Below are positions 54,574 through 62,700 of a stretch of DNA of 64,000 bases, piece by piece. The position numbers and the translations under genes were made by a program. The stretch is from Lysobacterales bacterium (GTDB taxonomy: Bacteria > Pseudomonadota > Gammaproteobacteria > Xanthomonadales > SZUA-36). Each line of letters opens with the position of its first letter. The stretch's first letter is position 1. Under the pieces are notes generated by a model. That model did no database searches. It was not told where the DNA came from and saw only the letters and a list, made by a program, of their open reading frames with translations. The stretch covers positions 1 through 64,000 of the forward strand of contig JABAAB010000045.1 of NCBI GenBank assembly GCA_014238945.1. The letters are read 5' to 3'.

Positions 54574-56667
54574 TTACTCCGCATAGCGTGCAATACGAAA
54601 GCCTACGTCATCACGGCCGGCTTGCCCATAATCCCGGAAAGAAAGACGCAGGTCTGCAATTTTGCTGTGCGCCCAACTGGACCCACGGATCGTGTAGTTA
54701 TCACCCGACTGGGCCCCGGTTGGATCAATCTGTCTGACATTAGCATCGACGGTCATGATATACACGTCATTTACCCACTCGGCTACATTGCCACCCATAT
54801 CGTACAAGCCTTTATTGTTGGGCGAAAAGGTAGCGACAACCGCGCTGACCACGTGACCGTCCATGTAGTTATTGAGTACACGACCGGTAATATGGGCCGA
54901 GTCGCTGTCAGCATAATTCTCTACCGTCTCGACGGGCGGGAAAGTATCGCCCCATGGGAATTTCAAAATTGTTTCGCCCTCCACCCGTGCAGCCCAGGCC
55001 CATTCCGCCTCGGTGGGTAGACGGTAGCCTTTCGCCGAGGAATTGTGACCGACCACGATACCCTTGGATTCCTTGTAAAAGGGCTGCAGATTTTCTTTTC
55101 TGCTCAGCCAGTTGCAAAACTGTGCGGCTTGCTGCCAACTGATTTGAACCACGGGCTGAAACTCACGGTTCAGACTATTACCTTCAACCTGTCCGGACAG
55201 GTGTATGGCCTGGAACTGGCGAAATTCTGCGTTGGTGACCTCTGTTGTTTGCAGATAAAACATGCGTTTCAATGAGACCGGATGAAGCAATTCGTTGGTG
55301 CGTCGACCCGGTTCCCGACGTGAACTTCCCATGGTGAAGTCGCCCGGTGTGAACAACAAGAGTGTTTGACCCAGTGATGTGGTCAATTCCGGCTTCATCC
55401 GTGCCAGCTTTGCTTCGAGTTCGGTGAGCAGGGTGATATTCAGAGCCTGTTCCATTCCGGGTCTGGGTGTGATCCGACGGTAAATGCTGGCATAGCCTTC
55501 AAGCACAATTTCGATCGAATGCTCGGCAGCGGGCAGCTCCAGGGTCCGTGACCCGGTCCCCAACGGCCTGCCATTAATTTTCAGCATGGCCTGTTGTGGC
55601 TCTATATTGAAGTGCACCTCGCCCAGTTGTGGCTTCAGTGTCACGTGACGATCACCGGTCGCGCCGGCAGCGAGTTCCAGACCGTTGGTATATTGCCGGT
55701 ATCCCGGTTTGTAAACGGCCAGGAGATGACGCTGGTCCGGGCTGACTTCCAGGGTCAGCGGTGTCTGGCCCCTGAATTCACCGTCCAGGGTGACGTTCGC
55801 CTGACTCGGGGCGCTGGTTATCCTGAAGGTGCCCGCAGAAGGTTGCAGGCTCAAAACACCGAGATCAACTGTTTCTCCGGCGTTGATTTCAAGTTCCTCC
55901 TGACGGTCGTTAAATGTATCTTTTCGCAATACCAGCTGACGTGGCCCCTGCAGTATTTCAACCATTGCGGGTGTGCTTCCCAGAATCTCACCATCGACCA
56001 GGATGGTGGCCCCACGGGGTTTACTGTCGACGCTGATCTCGGCCCATGCGGGTTCAAGAGGAATCACCAGTTGCTGCTGGATCTCGCGTCCATGTATCGA
56101 AAGTTCCTGTTCCACGGGCAGGTAACGTGCCAGTTCTATGAGCAAATGGTGTTGACCGGCTTCCAATGACTCGTCCAAGAGGGGAGTAAGACCTTTCAGC
56201 TCACCATCGACAAACACACTTGCCCCACCAGGCTGGGAGCTGACATCCAGTTGTCCGGGCAATGGCCTCAGCACCAGTTGTATCACCTGGGTACTTTCGG
56301 CAGTCACATTAACGGGGCTTTCGAGCGGGTGGTAGCCCGGCGCGGTGACACGCACCCGGTAGTTACCGCTACGTAACAGATAACGATCGCCAAAGGGAAG
56401 ATACAAACCACCGCTGAGCGCGATATCCACCTCGCTTTCTGCCTCCACGCTGATCTGAATGGAGCGGGCCGTCAACACAAATGTCATGATGGCAACAAAG
56501 ACCAGAATGACGGCCAACAAGGGCCAGCGCCATGGGCTGCCTCCCCGTCGCTGTTTGTGCGTTCCTTCGGCCAACGGCTCGAAAGTACTGGGCTCTATGC
56601 TGGAGAGGTTGGGTGTTGTTTCCGCCATCTGTTGGGACATCCGGCTATATTGGATCGGTGCAGGCAA
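54574..56667 (-). CDS. Membrane-anchored PEGA-repeat protein with FGE-type domain
   Basis: 697 aa. A cytoplasmic tail (1-45), one transmembrane helix (47-68), about five PEGA-type beta repeats (75-420; recurring V-D-G-E and G-x-T-P-L motifs), then a formylglycine-generating-enzyme-like fold (430-697: F-T-M-G-S-S-R, R-L-P-T-E-A-E-W-A-W, G-G-N-V-A-E-W, G-F-R-I-A). No catalytic cysteine pair is evident, so a binding role is likelier than formylglycine formation. It parallels the kinase-FGE fusion of module A without the kinase. It overlaps the upstream TPR gene by 23 bases. Confidence 0.82.
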   Translation of the reverse strand: MPAPIQYSRMSQQMAETTPNLSSIEPSTFEPLAEGTHKQRRGGSPWRWPLLAVILVFVAIMTFVLTARSIQISVEAESEVDIALSGGLYLPFGDRYLLRSGNYRVRVTAPGYHPLESPVNVTAESTQVIQLVLRPLPGQLDVSSQPGGASVFVDGELKGLTPLLDESLEAGQHHLLIELARYLPVEQELSIHGREIQQQLVIPLEPAWAEISVDSKPRGATILVDGEILGSTPAMVEILQGPRQLVLRKDTFNDRQEELEINAGETVDLGVLSLQPSAGTFRITSAPSQANVTLDGEFRGQTPLTLEVSPDQRHLLAVYKPGYRQYTNGLELAAGATGDRHVTLKPQLGEVHFNIEPQQAMLKINGRPLGTGSRTLELPAAEHSIEIVLEGYASIYRRITPRPGMEQALNITLLTELEAKLARMKPELTTSLGQTLLLFTPGDFTMGSSRREPGRRTNELLHPVSLKRMFYLQTTEVTNAEFRQFQAIHLSGQVEGNSLNREFQPVVQISWQQAAQFCNWLSRKENLQPFYKESKGIVVGHNSSAKGYRLPTEAEWAWAARVEGETILKFPWGDTFPPVETVENYADSDSAHITGRVLNNYMDGHVVSAVVATFSPNNKGLYDMGGNVAEWVNDVYIMTVDANVRQIDPTGAQSGDNYTIRGSSWAHSKIADLRLSFRDYGQAGRDDVGFRIARYAE

Positions 56668-58180
56668 TGACTACAGTTGGCGGTTCACTGTCATGGTTGA
56701 TCGAAAAAGTACGCCGGACATCGCGGTAACCGTCACGGGTACCCACTGCAACATAGGTGCCTGGCCGCAGATTGAGTTCCCGTTGTTCAAATCGTCCCAG
56801 CCTTGCTACTTTACGAAGTGTCACTTCGGTCTCCATGTCAGATTGCAGCGTAATCACGATGGGGGTGTTGGCGATCTTTAACACCTTTTCCAGTTGTTCC
56901 AACTGTTGAGTCAACAGCGGGCCACGTGGTTTGATTGCACTCGCCTGGCGTAACAGTTGTGCTGTGGCGTCCGCAACTTCCTGGTCAGACAAGCGCCCTG
57001 GCTCATCAATGATATTGCGGAAATGTTTGTCCAGGCGCGCACGGTCCCTGGTCTGGTTCAGTCCCTGTTGGGCAAACAGCAGATTGTTGTCGATTTGCAG
57101 GGCCTGGGAGAATGCCTCCAGCGCGTCCGCCCATTTCTCCTGATTTACAAAATCTTCACCACGTTGTTGCAGAATGAAAAGACGATCGGCGGTTTCAGCA
57201 GAATCAACATCATCAAGAGCACTTGCTGCCACCGATGACCCGGCGATCAATTGGGCAGCTCTTCTGAAGGCCGACCTTGCGGGCTCAAATTGATTTTTAT
57301 CGAGTGAGGCGTAACCAGCACTCATCTCCCTGTTAAATCGTTGTGTGACGTATGCCCTTGCCACGCGGTCCAATTCGGACCGGGCCCGCTCGGAGTGAGA
57401 GTCAAGGGTGACAGCCTGTTGCAACAGTTTTTCGGCCTGTGCCAGCTTACCGGACAACTCCGCTTCTTCCGCCTGGGTCACCAGGGACAGAAACTGTTCC
57501 AGATTGGCAGCCCTCTGAGTCAACTCATACAGTTCCGCACTATCAGGTTCTATGCTTGCAGCCACCAGCAGGGCCGCATCGGCTGACGCTCCGTCGCCAT
57601 CATCAATTGCCTGCCTGGCGACGGAAAGATGTTCTTCCAGTACTTCAGGGGCCCGGTCGATGATGGCCTGGAACTCTGCCTGGCCTTGCTGGTAGATTCG
57701 GGTTGCCTCGACAAATTGGCGTTCACGATAATCGGCATCTCCCGCAGTCGCAGTATCCCTGGCATGTGCAAAATCCTCTGCAGCCCAATGTTCCACGCCC
57801 ATGTCTTCCAGAATTTCCTGGGCTTCGAGCAGACTGGCCAGGGCGTCCTGCGCCTGTTTGCGCATTTTCGCCAACTGGGCTTCCGTCCAGGGAGAAGTTT
57901 CCTCATCCCTGGAATCTTCCTTTTTCGCAACCGCTGCAGGTTCGGGTGAAACGGCAGTTGCCTCACTGGCAGGTTGAGACAGTTCGGGTTGTTGATTGAT
58001 GCGATCGGGCAGCCAGAAGACAACCAGGACTGCGACGAAAACCAGGGTCAGAAGCAAGACCCAAACACTCCGTGAAGTTTGCTTGCCGGTGAATTCAGAC
58101 GTGCTGGGTTGTAACCCTGGTTCGGTTTTGTCGTTTAACTCAAATTCGGTGGGACTGATTTTTTCGTTGTGGTTAGACAT
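56645..58180 (-). CDS. Membrane-anchored TPR protein with PEGA-like end
   Basis: 511 aa. Cytoplasmic residues 1-38, a transmembrane helix (38-57), a periplasmic TPR/coiled region (95-420; A-L-E-A-F-S-Q-A-L-Q-I-D-N-N and similar) and a C-terminal beta unit (P-I-V-I-T-L-Q-S-D-M, then L-R-P-G-T-Y-V-A-V-G-T-R-D-G-Y) resembling one PEGA repeat. The role is likely assembly of the periplasmic part. The last 23 bases overlap the PEGA-FGE gene. Confidence 0.75.
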   Translation of the reverse strand: MSNHNEKISPTEFELNDKTEPGLQPSTSEFTGKQTSRSVWVLLLTLVFVAVLVVFWLPDRINQQPELSQPASEATAVSPEPAAVAKKEDSRDEETSPWTEAQLAKMRKQAQDALASLLEAQEILEDMGVEHWAAEDFAHARDTATAGDADYRERQFVEATRIYQQGQAEFQAIIDRAPEVLEEHLSVARQAIDDGDGASADAALLVAASIEPDSAELYELTQRAANLEQFLSLVTQAEEAELSGKLAQAEKLLQQAVTLDSHSERARSELDRVARAYVTQRFNREMSAGYASLDKNQFEPARSAFRRAAQLIAGSSVAASALDDVDSAETADRLFILQQRGEDFVNQEKWADALEAFSQALQIDNNLLFAQQGLNQTRDRARLDKHFRNIIDEPGRLSDQEVADATAQLLRQASAIKPRGPLLTQQLEQLEKVLKIANTPIVITLQSDMETEVTLRKVARLGRFEQRELNLRPGTYVAVGTRDGYRDVRRTFSINHDSEPPTVVIACTDPI

Positions 58181-58215
58181 ACCTTGGCAAAAGTCAAATG
58201 GTGGACCAGGTCACA

Positions 58216-59433
58216 CTAAGGAGAATCCGCGACAGCGGTATCACTTTGGGGCAGTTCCAGTTCACCGATTTCGTTTCGATATATCTCAGCCAGCAACTCT
58301 CGCCATTGTGCATATTGATCTTCCACGGTACCACTGAGTGTGACGGTGCGGTCTTGCAGTTCTATTACCTGCGGTGTGATCTCTGCTCCCAGTGATTGAC
58401 CCAATTCCTCCAGTGATGTCACGTGCATTTGTGCTTCATTGCGTTTTTCCATACCGCTCTTCAGCAGATAACCACCCCCCATGATGGCCACGGAGCCAGC
58501 GGCACGCGCAAGACTGCTGTTGCTACCGGCACCAACCAATCCTGCCAATACTGCCAGACCACCGCCGAGCAGGCGACGCTTGCTCTCTGCCTTCAGTTCC
58601 TGCATTGCGATGGCTTCTTCAAATGTCAATCTTCGCCATTCCTGATAAGGCCCGAACATTTGCTCATTAAATCCCAGGAAGTACTCCTGCATGGTATCAA
58701 CAAACAAAAAGTCACGGTCACGTATGCTGCGAACCCGCTCCAGCATGGGATCATCTTCGGCAGGTAGTCGTCTGATGAGGTATAAACCTTTTTGATTTTG
58801 AGAGAGGTAGGCATCGAATGCGTCGGGTGAAAAACTACGGGCAAACAATAATTCACTGACCAGCCTGATATTCACCAGTTCTTCCGTCTGCAATTCCTTT
58901 CGCTTTTTAAACAGGTCGTTGGCAATATTGTTATAAACCGCCTGGAAAGGATCCTGGTATGCCCGACTGGTCTCCTGGTATGCGTACCGACTGGCATGGC
59001 TCCGATATTCCTTGTCCAACCACACCTGACCGCGTGAGTCTGTTGCAATTACCTGTAGGTGTAGTTCCTCACCGTTGGAATAAAGAATTTTACTTTCCAC
59101 CATCAGGTTGGCAATTTGATTTGCGGTCGGAATCACGCGTACAGCACCCCAGGCGCCACTGTTCTGCAATGCCTCCAGTAACAGGTTGGGCATGTAGTTG
59201 GACTCGGCGTTTCGTACTTCGGGGAACACCTGTTGACCTTCTTCGTAGTTTTCGAGTCCCGGGTCAAAAAGAACGATATCAATATCCAGTAACAGGTCTT
59301 CGGGTATCTCGGCGGTGGCTGTCCGTACATTGGGAACGCTGGTGGTTTTGACGGTTTGGGTGACGCAGGCAGATAGCACAAGGCACAAACTCATCGATGC
59401 CATCACACGGTAAAATTTGATACTTTCAGTCAA
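58216..59433 (-). CDS. Lipoprotein with CsgG-like N-terminal region and C-terminal helices
   Basis: 405 aa with lipobox L-S-A-C (Cys23). Residues 40-150 (I-D-I-V-L-F-D-P-G, Y-M-P-N-L-L-L-E-A-L-Q-N-S-G-A-W-G-A-V-R-V-I-P, L-Q-V-I-A-T-D-S-R-G-Q-V-W-L-D-K-E-Y) have the pattern of CsgG/TolB-N-like periplasmic folds. A glycine/alanine hydrophobic stretch (295-330) may enter a membrane. Matching is by feel; no database identity claimed. It overlaps the downstream end of the Ser-rich lipoprotein gene by four bases. Confidence 0.6.
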   Translation of the reverse strand: MTESIKFYRVMASMSLCLVLSACVTQTVKTTSVPNVRTATAEIPEDLLLDIDIVLFDPGLENYEEGQQVFPEVRNAESNYMPNLLLEALQNSGAWGAVRVIPTANQIANLMVESKILYSNGEELHLQVIATDSRGQVWLDKEYRSHASRYAYQETSRAYQDPFQAVYNNIANDLFKKRKELQTEELVNIRLVSELLFARSFSPDAFDAYLSQNQKGLYLIRRLPAEDDPMLERVRSIRDRDFLFVDTMQEYFLGFNEQMFGPYQEWRRLTFEEAIAMQELKAESKRRLLGGGLAVLAGLVGAGSNSSLARAAGSVAIMGGGYLLKSGMEKRNEAQMHVTSLEELGQSLGAEITPQVIELQDRTVTLSGTVEDQYAQWRELLAEIYRNEIGELELPQSDTAVADSP

Positions 59434-60812
59434 TTACTTACACCCTTGTATTTACGATACTCATCCCACAGCTTTTCACGAAGTTCCGGATCTTCCTCAC
59501 GCATGGCCGCCTCACGCAACTGGCGTGCGACAACGTCATCATCATTGCCCGTGGGGATATCAGCCGGAGGTGGATATTTGGCTGTATTCTGGGGGATTCC
59601 CTGATCGCCCGTGCTACTGGAGTTTCCGCCCATACCGCCACCGGTACTGCTGTCGCCGGTACCATCGTTCTCTTCTGATTCATTACCCATGCCATAATCC
59701 TGGCCGCCCTGAGCTGCACCTGTAGAAGCAGTGCTGGTGGGTGTCTGATCCCGCGCGGCGCGGCGCTGGGCAGCTTGTTCCTCAAGTATCATGCTATCGA
59801 ATTCACCGGTTGTGCGTTTCAATTCCTCATTAAGAATTCTGGCACGCTCTGCAGATGTCGAGCCTGCAGTGCCACTACCATAGGGCGATTCGCTGGTTTC
59901 ATTGCCCGCTCCGTTGGAAGCAGACTCAGATCCGGTGCCTTGCGCGGCATTTTCGCCATTGCCAGTATTTCCTGCAGCACCGCCCTCCTGCTGTTCGCCC
60001 GCGCCAGAACTCCCTTCAGGGGAACTTCCATCAGCAGACTCTTCTCCTGCGGATTCGCCCTCTGAAGATCCACCCGAGGAAGACTCGCCTTCGGTGGAGT
60101 CGCCCTCTGCGGATTCTCCTTCAGAGGCACCACCCGATTCCCCCATACTCTCTTCAAAAGATTCCATGGATTCTTCCAGGGTCGGTTCATCGCGTAAATC
60201 CGGCAAACTTTCATCCGCGGCACCGCTTTCGCTTTCAAAACCCGGATCCAGGTCACCACTGCTTCCATCCCCTTCACCTTCTTCGGAACTCTCACCACCG
60301 GACTCCTCCTCGCTACCCGAACCATCTCCACCTTCCTCGGTGTTTGGTTCCGCTTCTCCCTCGGGGAATTCACCCATGTCACCAGCTTCAGATTCATCTC
60401 CCTGCTGACCACCCGGCTGACTGCTCTCACTGCCGCCCTCACTGCTGCTTTCCTCACCGCCCTCACTGCTGCTTTCCTCACCGCCCTCACTGCTGCTTTC
60501 CTCACCACTCTCACTGCTGCTCTCTTCACTACTCTCGCTGCTGCTCTGCTCACCTGACTCCGAAGGTGGGTTTGAACTCGGGGGCGAGGATGAAGGCGGA
60601 GACGAGCTTGGGGGTGAAGGGGGCGGTGGGGGTGAACTCGACGGTGAGGATGGGCTCGGTGGCGAAGAACTCGGGATTGAAGGCATTGAAGGTGGGGGTG
60701 TCGGCATACTGGTGCTGGCGCAGGCGGCCAGAAACAGGTAGATGCCCATGAGTGCGGCGCAGCCTGCAATACGACAATTCGAAATATTGCAAATGTAATT
60801 ACTCAACTTCAT
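59430..60812 (-). CDS. Ser/Glu/Gly-rich low-complexity lipoprotein
   Basis: 460 aa: lipobox L-A-A-C (about Cys31), a Pro/Ser tract (38-85), then Ser-Glu-Gly repeats (E-S-S-S-E-G-G-E units from the 24-bp DNA repeat at 60433-60552) and a long acidic, glycine-rich disordered region. An ordered tail (R-E-A-A-M-R-E-E-D-P-E-L-R-E-K-L-W-D-E-Y) ends the protein. It is comparable in style to the secreted low-complexity protein of module A. It probably spans the periplasm or is surface displayed. It overlaps the TonB-like gene by 14 bases. Confidence 0.7.
   Translation of the reverse strand: MKLSNYICNISNCRIAGCAALMGIYLFLAACASTSMPTPPPSMPSIPSSSPPSPSSPSSSPPPPPSPPSSSPPSSSPPSSNPPSESGEQSSSESSEESSSESGEESSSEGGEESSSEGGEESSSEGGSESSQPGGQQGDESEAGDMGEFPEGEAEPNTEEGGDGSGSEEESGGESSEEGEGDGSSGDLDPGFESESGAADESLPDLRDEPTLEESMESFEESMGESGGASEGESAEGDSTEGESSSGGSSEGESAGEESADGSSPEGSSGAGEQQEGGAAGNTGNGENAAQGTGSESASNGAGNETSESPYGSGTAGSTSAERARILNEELKRTTGEFDSMILEEQAAQRRAARDQTPTSTASTGAAQGGQDYGMGNESEENDGTGDSSTGGGMGGNSSSTGDQGIPQNTAKYPPPADIPTGNDDDVVARQLREAAMREEDPELREKLWDEYRKYKGVSN
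60433..60552. repeat. Five 24-bp tandem repeats in low-complexity lipoprotein gene
   Basis: Three identical copies of a unit starting CCGCCCTCACTGCTGC at 60433, 60457 and 60481, then two degenerate copies at 60505 and 60529. They encode Ser-Glu-Gly-rich octapeptides. The unit length keeps the frame if copies are gained or lost. Confidence 0.9.
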
Positions 60813-62562
60813 ATGCTCTGAGTATATTTTCCGTAACGACCGGATTCAGGCCATCGTAACGCGGACGGAATTTCGTACCACGGATCTTTCTCATCAGGCG
60901 CTGGACTTTCTTCTCGTTGAGGTCACTGAGTGTGTTGTTTTCATATTTGTTCTTTTGTCTGTCATATCTCTCGTATTCATCCAGGCGTTCCATGTCAATA
61001 ACCCGTCCGCGCAAATTGACACTGAATTGCAACAACACCTTGTCTTCACCCGGTTCCACCGATGGGGGCAAGGTGCGTATACCATCAAAATCCGGCATTG
61101 GTGTAGGGTTGCCAAATATATGCGCTATCTCTATTTCGGCATCATCCCGCTCACTAAGTTCCTCTATCGCGTTGACGTAGGCCTCATGTGCCGCATTGCG
61201 TTTATTGTTCCATAACATCCAGTCTCCAAGCATTACAAATGTTTTTGCGACCTGAACACTGTCTTCGCCGTGTACCACCATCTCCAGATTATAGATTGAC
61301 TCAATGATGGATTTGCCCATTTTGAAGGCCTGTACCTGATAGCTGTCCACCGGGGTAAGTTCGGTACCAAGACGTGCGCTGCCACTGTAACCCGAGTTTT
61401 CCGCAGAACTGATCAGGTATTGGGTTTTCATGAGTCCGTACAACGGTGCAAGTGCCCTGGGAGATTTAGGACCATCACTCTGCATGATGTCCTGAATGGC
61501 CATGCGATAAAGATGAGCCATGCTGGTGAGGTGGAAAAAACTGGCTTCGTTACCCCCGACTCCCAACTCCCAGGCTTTTTGTTGCCAATCTGCCTGTTGC
61601 ATCATGGCGTCGGTGAATTGCTCTCCACTGGGGAGACTGTGTAATTGAACTTTCAAAAGATAAGCCTGGCGTAAATCTGCATTTTCGAAATCACCGGTCA
61701 TCAGTGAACTGTTGATTTCAGCCTGAATAAATGGAATCTGCTCCAGACTGTGCAAGCCATTGTTTATCCGGGTCAAATGGATGCCACGTTTGAATGCAGC
61801 AAATGCTTCCTTGTGCTGGTTTTGAATTTGAAATGCCAGTCCGAGACTGTAGAGCTGTTCAGATAATGCGTATGAATAGGCTCCCTGAACAGATTCAATT
61901 GCTGTTAGTGCATCGTAAATCGCCGTGATTTCTCCACTTTCGACCAGGCCGGGTTCCTGCAACTCTCCTGGGGGGGGCTGTGTTTCGTCAATCAAACCGG
62001 GTTCCCGGACATCCACTGAAAGGGGGGTCAGTGTATCTTCGCCCAGGGCCGATTCCGGCGTATCGGCTAATGACTGGCTCTGCGTTTCGCCGACCAGGTC
62101 GGAATCAGGGTCTTCAGTAGGTGTCTGGGCCTGGGTCTCGCCGACCAGAACGGAATCGGGGTCCTCAACTGATGTCTGGGCCTGGGTCTCGCCGACCAGA
62201 ACGGAATCGGGGTCCTCAACTGATGTCTGGGCCGGGGTCTCGCCGACCAGAACGGAATCGGGGTCCTCAACTGATGTCTGGGTCTCGCCGACCAGAACGG
62301 AATCGGGGTCCTCAACTGATGTCTGGGCCTGGGTCTTGCCGACCAGGCCGGAATCGGGGTCGTCAGCTGATGTCTGGGCCTGGGTCTCGTCAACCAGGCC
62401 GGAATCAGGGGTGTCAGTTGATGACTGGGCCTGCGTCTCACCGACCAGACAAATGAGCAAGATGCACATTGGCACCCCGAGGGCGAGCAGGGCGGTGCCG
62501 GGCCAGCTTGCAGTTACCACAAGAAGCCTCCAGTCAAGTGCTTTTTGTCCGTTGACAACCAT
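60799..62562 (-). CDS. Repeat-bearing TPR protein with TonB-like C-terminal domain
   Basis: About 587 aa from the ATG at 62562; starts at 62619 or 62625 are alternatives. A hydrophobic segment (about 23-40) anchors it. Residues about 43-180 are tandem units of about 17 residues (E-T-Q-A-Q-T-S-V-E-D-P-D-S-V-L-V). A helical TPR-like region follows. The end (L-Q-F-S-V-N-L-R-G-R-V-I-D-M-E, then F-R-P-R-Y-D-G) matches the TonB C-terminal / AgmX pattern. Such ends usually contact outer-membrane or peptidoglycan partners. It is the first gene of the module B run. Confidence 0.72.
   Translation of the reverse strand: MVVNGQKALDWRLLVVTASWPGTALLALGVPMCILLICLVGETQAQSSTDTPDSGLVDETQAQTSADDPDSGLVGKTQAQTSVEDPDSVLVGETQTSVEDPDSVLVGETPAQTSVEDPDSVLVGETQAQTSVEDPDSVLVGETQAQTPTEDPDSDLVGETQSQSLADTPESALGEDTLTPLSVDVREPGLIDETQPPPGELQEPGLVESGEITAIYDALTAIESVQGAYSYALSEQLYSLGLAFQIQNQHKEAFAAFKRGIHLTRINNGLHSLEQIPFIQAEINSSLMTGDFENADLRQAYLLKVQLHSLPSGEQFTDAMMQQADWQQKAWELGVGGNEASFFHLTSMAHLYRMAIQDIMQSDGPKSPRALAPLYGLMKTQYLISSAENSGYSGSARLGTELTPVDSYQVQAFKMGKSIIESIYNLEMVVHGEDSVQVAKTFVMLGDWMLWNNKRNAAHEAYVNAIEELSERDDAEIEIAHIFGNPTPMPDFDGIRTLPPSVEPGEDKVLLQFSVNLRGRVIDMERLDEYERYDRQKNKYENNTLSDLNEKKVQRLMRKIRGTKFRPRYDGLNPVVTENILRAYEVE
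62085..62445. repeat. 51-bp tandem repeats (about seven units, one short)
   Basis: Unit of the type GGCCTGGGTCTCGCCGACCA..., near-perfect in the central copies. One copy near 62280 lacks six bases, so it encodes 15 instead of 17 residues, still in frame. These code the repeated E-T-Q-A-Q-T-S-V-E-D-P-D-S-V-L-V segment of the TonB-like protein. There are no spacers, so it is not a CRISPR. Confidence 0.9.
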
Positions 62563-62700
62563 ATAACCAGTATAGTCCTTCATACAGCTAAAAGACAAAG
62601 TACGATGGTTTTCGGACATTCGCAAGTGTTTATCATTTTCAAGCTGAAAATACAGGCCGAGTTAGTGGCATAAATAACACAAAAATTTGTTTTCCCCACG

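Noticed and set aside
59819-60769. Long overlapping frames on both strands (about 300 aa) across the Ser-rich lipoprotein gene
   Set aside because: Repeat-rich GC sequence opens all frames; only the 460-aa frame has a signal peptide, lipobox and operon spacing.
62085-62445. CRISPR array
   Set aside because: Units abut directly with no variable spacers and are in frame inside a coding gene.
62067-62456. Repeats encoding G-S-R-R-P-E-R-N-R-G-P-Q or R-P-R-H-Q-L-R-T
   Set aside because: Other-frame readings of the 51-bp repeats.
30786-62562. Zorya-type defence system
   Set aside because: MotA-like proteins are present, but the B subunits end in VWA domains, not OmpA, and no ZorC/ZorD (helicase/nuclease) genes lie in the locus.
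30786-62562. MoxR-VWA (BatABCD / ternary) system
   Set aside because: No MoxR AAA+ ATPase gene is present; VWA proteins here carry N-terminal channel-type helices.
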